The notes beneath the pieces are model-generated. The model did no database searches. It was not told the DNA's origin and was given only the letters and a program-made list of their open reading frames with translations. From Chaenocephalus aceratus (Eukaryota; Chordata; Actinopteri; Perciformes; Channichthyidae), in the NCBI GenBank assembly GCA_023974075.1, contig CM043797.1:33855639-33919638 (forward strand): DNA of 64,000 bases, written 5' to 3'. Numbering within the stretch: position 1 is the first letter of the stretch; each line of letters begins with the position of its first letter. Of the stretch, positions 39,601-51,700 are shown one piece after another. The translations under genes and the position numbers were made by a program.

Positions 39601-42600
39601 CTGTTTTTCTCCAGCAGCATGGCTTCACTTGAATGATGCCCTTTGGTCTTTAATCACTAAACTATGCTAGCCCCTGGCATAAAACTACTGCAGTGAAATA
39701 TGATTCTGATGCCACTGTTTCATCCCACTCATGTCTCAACTAACAATATTCCTCAAATACGTTCTAGTCCTGCTGCATATCTGCAGAGCTTTGCCCCACA
39801 TTGAAACACACTTTCAAACGCATATTGTGAAATTAATGCGCTGGGGACGAGCAAAGCCAAGACTCTCTATGTGTTTGCATTGCAAACAAGCTGAGCCATG
39901 TGGGGGGAAAATGAATGCCATTTGTTGAGACTAATTAATAAAGAACATGCAGATGTGCAATTGGGGAGGATTTGTTTTTGGTAGCAGTTACATGCTCTCG
40001 CGGCTTAATCAAGCAGATAATGGCAACTCATCTGAAGGAAAATGGTAAAGACTGCATTTATATACCGCTTTTCCAGTCTTTGAAACCCCTCAAAGGCCTT
40101 TTACATAATACAAGTCAGCTTTCATACCCATTCCCAGACATCCATACACAGGCAGAGGCTGCCAAGGTGCCACCTGCTCAGGGAGACTAACATGCAAACA
40201 CATACAGCTAGCCATGCCATCAGGAATTTAGGTTAAGTATCTTCCATAAAAGACTCAACATTGGAGATCAAGCCAATGGCCTTCCAATTTGAGGAAGACA
40301 ATCTACCTACTGAGCCAGAGTAGCCTCTTAAATGAAGTTATTTTTTGTAAATATTATTAAGATTTAAAGGTGGGGTAGGTGAGTTTGAGAAACCGGCTCG
40401 AGATCGCTAGAATTTGAAAATACACAACCGGAGAAAATCTGCCACTTCCTTATAGAGCCCCTCCTCCAACACACACGAACGCGCACATGACCAATGAGGG
40501 CACGAGATAAGTGTGTGCCCCGATGGAAGGCTGACAGGCAGGTAGGCCATCCAATCCAGATAATTGGTTGTACTTTTTACAGTATTACGGCTTCTACAGA
40601 TGACATTTTTTTATGGATTTTTTGTCAAAGCACTTAAGATATTCATTGCTATCGGGATGTTAAGAGCATTCCATGGAATATAACAAAAAGTGTATCTCGA
40701 GCCGGTTTCTGAAACTTACATACCCCACCTTTAAGGGGAAAAGCACATATGGATAAGAAGGCAATGAAAAAGTTTGTTTTTTCTTTAGATTACATTCAGC
40801 TCTTATTATGCTGTAATACTGATACCATATTTCCAATTATCCAAACATAGCTTTGAAAACTATCTTTTGATAGGATTAGTTACAAATGATGATGCTCACG
40901 CACATATTTGGACAGATGTGCTACATGGAGTACAGCGCTGCTCATCTAAGCTGCTGTATAAATAGAAGAACATCTGCCTTCATTAAAGCAAGTAAATTAT
41001 TTGCTGTACCACGGCTGAATATCTCATGATCAATATGCTGGACCTCAGGTTCTCTGGCTGTCTGTTCTCCTTTGAGGTATTTCACTCTGCCCATATTGTT
41101 GAGGCGACAAGCCATGCGGATGGCCTACAAACAGCTTCCACATCTTTCAGAGGCATCCGACATTCCTGCAGTTTCAGGCTGGTCCTACTGGAGAACATCT
41201 GTCTTACGGTGACCCGGAGAGATTGGAAATTGAGCTTTAAGAAAGGGACAAAAACAATTTGTGTTGGCACTATCTCCAGGAAACACAGAGAAGTTGGAAG
41301 TTCCAAAAACACCATCTGGTCTCCACTTTGAACTAACCCATCAAAAGCTGTCGGCTAACTATAACACCATCCCCCCTCGTTCATCCTGTTGTTTTCACTG
41401 GAGCTCCGATCAGTCCTACTATCCCCATTTCCCTCTATTCATCCATCCCTCCTCCCCTCTAACCCTCCCCCTGGATGAAACGGAGAAATTAACAATCTTG
41501 CATATTGATGCGATGTTCCATGATGCGTCCAATGTTCTCGCTCAGCAGCTCATGCATTAATACATCAAAGTGGCAAATGGACTTCTTTAATAAGTAGATG
41601 CCTGTCATATCTGAAGGGTCAAAGGTTAGAGGATCGACAGTCCCTGATTCACACCAAAGGCATTTGCTGGCAGACTTTTGACAGCTTATGACCCCATCGC
41701 TGTCTTCGCTTGTGGGAGGTACAACTATCCAACAAAGTGCTCGTCTAACTTAGAAATAGATGTAAAGTCGTCATGACATTACCCCTTGCTGAGTTCGACT
41801 GAGATTTTTTTTTTAGGGAAGGTCCGTTTAAACGGCTAACTCATTTGAAAAAGAACAGTACTTAAAAGCCAGGTTGACAGTAATGAGCATTTGTGTCCTT
41901 AGAAGTTTCTTGTTGGGAGAACCAGAGAAAAATGGCATGATTGAAAAGTACAATATAGGAAAAAAAATGGTGAGAAGGCTTGCGAATTATCTTCTACACA
42001 TACACTGTGTCTATTAGCCGTGCACGCCCTCCAGATCTCTCTCTTTTCTTATGTCTGCTTCTCTCAGTTCTCTCCAGCTTTTTACTAGATTTTATTACCA
42101 GCTCCACCAACACCACATCTGTCATTTTGCCCCCGAGGTTCCCTTTGCCCACATTTTTGTCCAAGCAATTAACCACTTGCGATGCTGAAAACACCTACTC
42201 GGCTCAAGGCATGGATAGGTTTTTCTGTTGTATTATCACACCCACATGCCCTTTCATATGCACACGTACCCACCTGGGCCTACACATGCAAATACACACA
42301 CAGATGGCTGCTCAGTACCTAGAGAGACTGGCTGGTTCACTGTGGCCTTCACTCTCCAGGATCTCCAATGTTGTTATTTTCTTTACTAGCCTGGGGAGAC
42401 CTGGCACAGGTGGAGCTCACGGATTTGAAAGTGGTAGGGTTGTCGTTGGTAGTGGGGGTTGGGGACAACTGTCTAGGAGGGAAATAAGTCTCCTGGTGGG
42501 GAATTTGGTGTGTGTGTGTGAGTAGGGAGGTATACGGCACCTGGACCACCTCCGTCTCTGGGGCTTTGTGGCAGCTGAGCCAGCCCAGAGCATCTGCACA

Positions 42601-42646
42601 GCCACAGGGTAAAACACATTGTTGCCACACTTCATGCCCACACACA

Positions 42647-42717
<71 letters not shown>

Positions 42718-45700
42718 TCACACTCCATAACTATGATGGTGTTTGGCTTCATTACAGCGTTGTTGGTGTGCTTCTTTAATTCTGTGTGGATCTCCTTGCC
42801 CACTATTGCTATTCATCCAAATCCAAACACAGTCCCCAGTTAGTACATTAGTATTATTGAACACAGAGCAGAACGACTTAGTACACCTTTGAAACAGATG
42901 GCTGCACCAGCTTCAAAAAACCCAGAACCAGCTTTTTTCCTATGTGACTAATCATGATGCTTTTCCACTGTGTCACTGATACTGGACGGCAATGATGTTG
43001 TTGAAGTGGCATTTCATAAACAGTTACAGTTTTATTTTCAGTATTTGTCAGTGGGTTTGAGGTAGTTTAAAATATTATTGGAAAAAAACAATTCACAGCT
43101 AATACATTAGTTAATCGAGACTATTCTTCCAGTATGTAGACACGACATAAACCATTAAACCAACAGTGTGCGAAAAACTCTTTAAACCTTAACAATTTGT
43201 TTTTATTAGTAAATACTCCACTATTTTTCTCATACTGCCTGTGCTGCACCTCTGTTCACCCTCTGTCTGAAACCAGAGCCCAGTCTGCTCTGATTGGTTA
43301 GCTGGCCACCTCTGTTGTGATAGGTCAACCCCTAAAATATATCCCGCCCATTAGCCTATTCACTACAATGTGTTGGAGCTCTAGCAATAGAAGTGTGAGT
43401 GTTACCTAGTGATGTCATTATGTTGCAGAAGTAAACAATGGAGTCCAATGGCAGGGCAGGGGGGATTTTAGTATTCACAGACCATTTACCAGCACAACAA
43501 AACCTACACACTGCAGGGAGGTAAGAAGACCAACAAGCATAAACAACTACATTGGTCAGTTTGATCAATTTGACCTCGTGCATTTCAAGTGCTTATCAAA
43601 AGGTACTTCAGACACCTTGACAAGCTTGGTTTGAAAGCTTCAGCTGCTTAAAATGCATCCTCTGAGTCTGTGGTGTAAAAAGCTGTTTGTTTCACATGGG
43701 ACTGGATTGATATGGAAATTAAAAACGTATCTTCAAAAGAATCCCACCTTTGTCAATTAGGATAAATTAAGTTGTTTATTAAATTTGAATAATCTGTGTG
43801 CTTGTTATTCTAAGCACTGTTTTTAATTGTACTGTATCACAGAGGTTGCTCATTGTTTAAATTGCACTGTGGACCATTCACTGTGCTCAAATGGCCATTT
43901 ACTAAAACTCATTATCAAGTCAAGTTTTCCTTTGATTCGCAAATGAATATAAAGTAGAAAGTAAAAATAGCATGTTCTCTCCGACACCTGTTAAATACAC
44001 TACGCAGAGGTGGCCAACCCGAGTTTCATGCGGTTCTTCAGTTCATATCGAATTGTATATGTGTGAGTTTGGGGGAGAGACACTGACTCCTGACTACACT
44101 CTTAGAAGTAATGTGTCCTTTGTTTAACACACTGCTGTGTCAAAGGCAATTCAACACATTCAGTGTCATTTCTGAAGCATTTTACACACATGTGTAAAAT
44201 AAAATGCACATAGCCAACACATTAGTGTGTCCACTGTCCTGCCCAATCACGGTTGAGTTATTTCAAATGTATCATTTTTCAACTGTCCATCAAATATCCA
44301 AACTGCCCTTTTCACCTCTGGCTGCTGTGGAGGATGGATGTGTCGGCGGAGGAGAGTCTACGGTAAGCTATTACAGAAACAAAACGTTTTTAACAAAGTG
44401 AGCAGATATTGTCATAATGTGAGCAAGGGGTCTAAATAAATATGTTTTAACTTAAATAAATATGTTTTGCCAATGTTGAACAGCTACATATTGTTTGAGT
44501 TTAGCTGCCTGGATAACAATTATTTTCCTTTAGGCCCATCTTCTTTTTTTATTATATTTATTTTTAACTTAATTTGGCTTACACTCTTTTCTGTGACCAT
44601 CATTCTTCATTTGGCATTATATTGAGAGCATTAGCAGCTATATGTTTAATGCTATCTAGCTACTTTGGCTAGGTTTCATTGTTCGGCCAGATGTGGCCAG
44701 ATGTGGCGGGAAAGTGAGAGTGAGAAGACCGACAGAGGCTGCGTTAATATACAGTCTCTTACAGTGCAAATAAATAACTCGGCACTAAAGTTATTTATTA
44801 GTAGTAAGTGTACACTACAGTTTACCTGTTTCTGACTAAAAACATCAGCCACTACTCTATACTTGTATTATATTGTGTAGAAGGGAGACCCTCCTTCTCT
44901 CAAACACCGGATCAACACAGAGGGTGAGTCCGTGTTCTTCTGTATTCTTGAAACCTCAGTCTTATGTTCTGTGAGACTAAACCATCTGCGTTTCTCGTCC
45001 CTGTCCTCAGGATACTCCGAGCTGTGCTCCCAGCTCTTCTCGCCTTCTTTTAAAGGCGTCGACTCCTACTACGTGCGGGTCAATCTCAGCATGGAGCCTC
45101 ACGGGGACCCTCCGTCTCTGGGTGTGTCCTGTGATGATATTGTACACGTCAGAGACTCAAGACACAACCCTGTCCTCAAGAAAATATTGCAAAAACTCTA
45201 GCTCAGAAACATCGGGTTCAACAGATGTATCATTTCCAGCTTGGTGACCCGTTCAGTAATAAGTGCAACGTCGACAATGCCTGCCCTGTGAATATTGGGT
45301 CTCTGAAAAAAGCTGATATTATACTGGAGGGACTGAAATCAGCGCTAGATGGAAATGTCACGATGAATAGCATCATTTATGTCACACATTCGCTGACCAT
45401 ACAGGGCTGGATCTGTGCTGCCCCTTCAAACACAGCATCAAGGGGCACTTATTTGGGGAAATGATTCAACTTATTCCCCACTGTGAGGCATTTCACTCTC
45501 TCATTAGAATACTGCAAGTTCAATACTTTGATGATCATTTATTTGCATACGTTATGCAAGAAACTGAAGACTTTGAAATGATAACATTAGGCGATGTTGC
45601 TGATGTTACACCTCTTGATCTACTTTCGGATTTTAGCACTGACAAGCTTTATCTGAATCCGAGGTATAAGATGTTTTCGGTGGGCTTTTATAAACTGATC

Positions 45701-48700
45701 TGTTTATTCTCGAGGGAACATTAGAGGAATTACAACATACCGTTTAAATGACTTTCTTAATGAAATATTCTGCAAATTAAATATGTGTATGATACCAGCT
45801 GGATGGAAACACATCGCAATGTCAAAGACTTCAAATGTTTTGGCATTTTCATAATAAAAACTCTTAAGTACTGTATATTTAATATTTAATAACATCTGCT
45901 TGTAGTGAGTCTGTGATATTAAACATTTGACAATTATGTTCATGCAACAATAGTTTGCTGCAGATTAAGTTTGTTTTAACCAAGGTTTTTTTAGGTGTGA
46001 TTTTATGAATTATCTGTTCTGTCAACATTTGATGAATTCGAAAAATATTAATGTTTTTAAATGTTAAAAAATATTTTCTTAATGAGAGATTGTGCGAATG
46101 AAATCCTTGTAAATAAATGTCCAATGAATGTAGTCTTGCATTTGATTTTTGAATAAAAACCATATCCACCACCTGGTACTTCCAGTAATCGTCATTGACA
46201 CACGATGTGCAGATATAACACAATCAAATGTCTGGTTAAAGAAATAGAACACAAAATGTGCAGAAATAACAAATGAGTGCGTTCATCTTGGTTACACATT
46301 TATGACACACAATGTGTAAAATGTGTGTCACACACTGTAGGTGTTACTTTCGTCGCAGCTCTCCCCACGTATGTGTGGTGTCAGGTGTCAGTATGAGAGG
46401 ATGACAGCATGTCTAATTTTGATGTGGCCCAAGAGCCAATCACAATAATACCTGCGATGCAGTGAACCAATCACCTTTGAGGGGGGAAAACCTATCGTTG
46501 ATTAAACACTATCCAGTGTTTCCCCTACCATTGTCTTGGAGGGGTGCTGCGCCCCGCCAACGGAGCCCCGCGCACCCCCTGAAATGTAAGGTGTTTAAAA
46601 AATATATATAATTTTTTTTTTAAATATATATATTGCACCAAATTGAAAATAATCTATAACTACTGTCACTTTTCACATTGAACATGTGCTCTTTTATTAA
46701 ATAAACTAAACACTTTCATTTAAGTTGTGAGTTTAGTGTTTTTGACCCTAAGAAACCCTGATGCATTAATCAATAACAATAATCCACAGCTCCTCTCTGC
46801 TCCAGAGGATTTAAAAAATATATCCCAATGCCACAAAAATGCATCAGTGACGTGGTTGAAATCTTTTCTCCAGAAAACAAAAAACTGAAACAAGCGGTAT
46901 CAGTGACTGTGTGTTTGATGTGGCTCTTTGCAGTAACATAGACAAATGTGGCTCTTAACCTCTGATTGGTTGGCCACCCCTGCACTACAGTGTTATTCAG
47001 CAGCTGGGCTTGTACTATTTAGGTGGGTGGCGGAAAGATAACAAATAGGGCATCAAATTATTCGGGAGGCAATTGTCTGTTATTTGGAGAAAAAGCTGCC
47101 ACAGACTGTGATAAGTTGTCACAACTGTTGTGAATGCTGCCACATTGTGTTGCAGGATAATCCAAATAGAACAAAATGTTCCTTGTGGTTTTAAGTGGAG
47201 CATATTTACCAACAGTACAGTGTCCTGGATCGCGAGCGCTGGATCTTGAGTCGTGGCTGTGGTCCTGGATCATAGGTCCTGGATGGATATCCTCGTGGAT
47301 TCATCTTCCTATTATACACACATGCATTTCCAAACATTTGGACTACCTATGTTGCAAATGTATTATCTTTTCAATTTACACACGGCATCTATTGCACGTC
47401 TGTCCGTCCTGGGAGAGGGATCCCTCCTCTGTTGCTCCCATTTTTCCCTTTAAACTGGGTTTTCTTTGGAAGTTTTTCCTTGTACGATGTGAGGGTCTAA
47501 GGACAGAGGGTGTCGTATTGTCATACTGATATTCTGTACACACTGTGAAGACCACTGAGACAAATGTAACATTTGTGATATTGGGCTATATAAATAAACA
47601 TTGATTGATTGATTGATTGATTGATACAGTATGTGTGGTAGAGCTAGATGAAAGGCTGCTGAATCAGTTTTGGGTCAATAGAGAAAAACATTTGGAAAAT
47701 GTTCGTCCCCTGAATCAAACTGAGAATGTATTTTCATGTTAGAGGGTTTGGCTCCTTTCTTTGGAGGTTGCATGTTTAATAAACTATTTATAAAGTGTCT
47801 ACTTTGTCTTCTCTGCAAAATATCTTCAAATTGATTTCCTTTCTGAGCTTTATTTAGCCTCTGAAAATGTCAGCAACATGGTGTTTGTCTGTTGCATACA
47901 GTTCGCCGCAGGATGTCTGAGGAAGCCTCCATTTCTGTAGTTGACTTGTTGTCTTGGTGTCTAAACGTTGTCTTTGTCTCTTTTTGTTTTTAGATCTCCC
48001 ACTTGTCAATCTCTCAGTGGAACCTCAGCCAGTCATGGAGGGCCACCTTGTGAAGTTCCACTGCTCTGCAAAGGCCAACCCTCCTGTCACACTGTACAGG
48101 TGAGATCATAAGATATATTCCAAGGCGCAAAAGAGTAATGTAAAATATAATTAACTGGTGGTACACTTAACTTCAAAAGGATTCTGTAATATTTATGTTG
48201 GTTGATAATTAATTGTATCAACATTAGTATTCAAATGAATCATTGACAGACACCTGCTCTTGATGCCCTGACACCATTATATCTTCCCGCTGTACAAACA
48301 ATTCCGATACTCTGTCATGTTGATCAAATATAATGAAAAAGTACCTCTTTTGGGAAACCTTGTCTTGTTCCTTTGGGCTGCAGCAAAGCAATACAGGGCT
48401 GTGTTGCATCGCTGCTTGCTTTGTGGTCATGTCATCTCCCTTGAAAATTAAATGTCCATCAGCGTGTTGAAGGAAAGCTGGAAACATAATGTGCGTGACA
48501 TCTGATGTCAAGATCACAGCTTTTCAGAGATTGGGTTTTGCTATAGTGACATTTTGAAGGCAGGTTTCCCCCCCGGGTGTGCTGTGTTTTTATGTGTATG
48601 CTGTAAGGAATGTTTGGATATGGATGACAATGCGTACTATAAGTTTGAGTTGAAGCCCATGCAGGTTTTATTTTAGTTTTATGGTATTTTGTTTTTTATT

Positions 48701-51700
48701 AAGATGATTCAAATGTCTCAAAACGGTGTTTACTATCAGTTGTGTGTTTTGCTGTTACTGTATGTCAAGGTTGATGACAAAATACTTTTTCACTTTATTT
48801 AACTTCAACATAAACATATCAAGGTATTGCAATGCATTACCAATGCTTCAATGGTAAGCTTGTGTACCAATAAAACACAGTTGCACATTTCATACTTTTA
48901 CTTTACCAGATGGCTGCCCATGTTATGCTCTAGCTAACCCTACATAGCTTTTACTGTAGCCTGTATACAACGTATTCAACAACCCAATCACAAGAAAGAA
49001 TGCTGTTATTTCACAACATGCCAGATTACGTTTAATAACAGGTCTTGTTTATTTTTCTGTGCTTCACACCTACTGTTTAAATAAAGCGTACAATACTACC
49101 TGTAGAGGCTCAACACTGGCATAGCTGTACGTACGTTGATAGAGATTTTGAGGGACAACTGGTCCGCTTTCCAAATCTCCGCGCGTCCCTAACAAGCTGG
49201 TTATCATACAGGAAGGAATCCAGAACATACAAATATCCGTTAAAACAATAATCTATTTTAATGTTAATATAACAATGCAATACAATCAATACATTACCAT
49301 ACAAAGCCATATCATATCATATCATATGCGTAATGTCAGGAGTATGCCTACTCGCTGCCACGACCTTCCGGTCCGGGCGGCGCGAGAAGAGAGAGACAGA
49401 ACAACAAGCTGAATAGGCTTTCATACCAACAGAAACAGGAAGGGGTGGAGTTTACTCAGCCTCCACACACACACACACACCCCCCCCCACATTCCAGAGA
49501 CCTCAGATGTGTCTTAAAGGATATTTAAGATAACACAAATATTTCATCTGTCATATCTCCAACTTCTGGTTACACAGAATACAAAGTAATTAAACCCACA
49601 CATATACTATTCAAGATATGTAGACTTCCCTGAAACATGACATGCTAGAGATCTTAAGCAGAATATACTCTTCCCCCCACCTAGCACCATGTCCTGCATA
49701 CCTACACCTCCCCCACAGGGCAATAAAACCCTGTTTACTCTAAACAGCCCTTGTTTAGAGCCATTTTAGTCCTCACCTTTATGTAAGGATAAAACAGAGA
49801 AATCAATATAAAACACAAACACAAGTATTGTTTGAACAGTATTCACTTAACTGCTACTATTGATAATTACCAGAGAAACTCAAGGGACCTCTTTTAATAT
49901 CTGGAAATTGCAACAAGACTTTCTGCCATTTCAAATGTAACACACTTCTTAAATATCAGATGCTGCAACGTGTGCAGTGCAGAATCATCCGATATCTGAG
50001 GGAGTCCCTGGGAACTGGGCTTGTAAGAAAATAAATGGAAAACAAATGATTCAATAAAGCAACACATCTTGTTCATCATGCCATTTCCTGTTTCCATTAT
50101 AATCCCAACCTTATGTTGATTGCCAAACAACTCCACTGAAAATACAGTTGCAAATGAAACATAACTTGACATACCGCAAATTAAGTTATCCCGAAAAGGA
50201 TAATACAACAAAATAAACAAGTCAATTTGTAGACAAACCAGCAGCTTTGCTCACATTAATGTAATACTTTTCATTTAAGAGATCAAGTCAACAAAGCTGC
50301 ATTCCTCTTATCCACTTCCTCCGTTTGTTAAAGCTTATTGATGGGCACGTTCTCAGTAACGGATGTTGTTGTTATTTATTGTATTACTTCTGTAATTGTG
50401 ATAAAATAACTAAATGGACAGTTATTATTCTGATAACGTCTTGCATGGCACTGTAGAAGTGTGATACTCGAGTGATTTGTCAAGAGATGCTTTTCTGCGT
50501 GGGAGGTTTTAAAAACATGGCGAAAAATAAATGGAATGAAATCGATAGCAAAGGGAATTGGCCGGCTCTGAATCTTGTAATGGTACTGGGAAATGAAATG
50601 GATGTACAACACACTCACAAGTGGCAAAACAGAGATGTTGCTTTGTTGATGGATTCTGCCCTTTTGAAAAAGAAACGTGGAAAGTGAAATTGTGGAAAAC
50701 AAGGTTTGTATTTGATTGTGTCGGTGCATAGACAGGACAGCTATTGCACCAGCAAAGGGATTTCACCTCTATTGTTATGAGAGACTGGATCAATGTGAAA
50801 TTCAGACTTCTCCCCGGGGTAGAACTAAGACGTAATAGCAGTTGACATAGCGATGACTTTTTCCTTTTAATTTGACAAACTACAGAGTGAAAAACGGTTG
50901 GCTGTTGAAGCTAAAAGGGAGTAAAACTGCCACTTTCCCACTCTCTAATTTATTTCTTCCATTGTCTCTTTCTTTCTTTATCTTGCTTTTGCTCTGGCTC
51001 TCTGTCATTGGAAGAATCCACTGTAGGATTAAATAATATCACACAGACTAATAACTTCTCATACTTCAAGGTTATACTCTCCACCAGTTTCATAGTCTCC
51101 CATTTAGATGTATCTGCAAATGTATACACACCTTTCAGGACTCCCGTGCACCATTGGAGTTCAGAGCATGGCAGAAAGGGGATTTTTGGGGATCATAATG
51201 CTCGCCTGAGAAGCTTCAACTCGAGAGAGCCCCCCCAAAAGTCCCCCTATAGAGCAATATCACTGAGGAGGGCAGGAAGCTGGTCAAGCAGTGTGGGGCC
51301 ATTTTTCAGTGCTAATACACTCTGTCTGCCCGAGATCAGATACGGCACAAGGACAGAGTAGTTCTTAGACGGATGGCCTCTTTTCCATCCCCTAGAGAGC
51401 CATCCATTCCCAATGTGCACTGCGCCACTTTGCCATCGTCCAATTCAATGGACACTTGAGACACAGACCCAAGATAGTGGGGGCATTAGCGAGAGGCATG
51501 GTGCTTTCTGCTGCCTACTGTTCCACCTGTCATGATTGCCACCCTGGTTCAATAAATCTGCCTTTGAACATGAAAATGGAAATAAGATATATTTCTAAAG
51601 GTACCTGAACTTTTGCCAGAGCACAGCTCGAGGGGCCGGTAACGAGGGAAGAAGTCAGGGGATCTGTGTTGGTGTGAGGGTTGGAAGAGAAGAATGAAGT

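Larger units (their letters stand above)
44005..46982. mobile_element. hAT-like element, about 3.0 kb, with foreign coding fragments
   Basis: The left end is cagaggtggccaacc. The right end, ggttggccacccctg, is its complement with one mismatch. Flanks read cactacg (43998-44004) and cactacag (46983-46990), consistent with an 8-bp target duplication from which one copy lost an A. No hAT transposase is recognisable. Instead the interior holds an intron-acceptor-plus-exon fragment (45011-45153) and a decayed open frame (45155-45720). TGTGT/ACACA-rich subterminal stretches lie near 44110-44230 and 46190-46340. A piece at 46511-46560 (cagtgtttcccctaccattg) looks like the end of another, nested element. 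Confidence 0.7.
34950..47993 (+). other. kirrel3 intron Ig2-Ig3 (13.0 kb)
   Basis: GT-AG intron, phase 1, longest in the window. It contains the candidate microexon (36079), retroposon tails (38.0-38.6 and 47.2-47.6 kb), a SINE (40.05-40.33 kb), a MITE (40.37-40.73 kb), a CA microsatellite (42.64 kb) and a hAT-like element (44.0-47.0 kb). Around 43270-43620 the sequence resembles a dispersed fish repeat, but I could not find its ends. The intervals 36100-37990, 38580-40040 and 40740-42630 hold nothing assignable. Confidence 0.9.

Noticed and set aside
41980..42525. 181-codon open frame, the longest on the + strand
   Set aside because: No recognisable domain or splice context, and biased composition. 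A frame of this length occurs by chance in 64 kb.
49100..49870. Possible solo LTR or old DNA element
   Set aside because: Composition differs from its surroundings, but no terminal repeats or target duplication were found.
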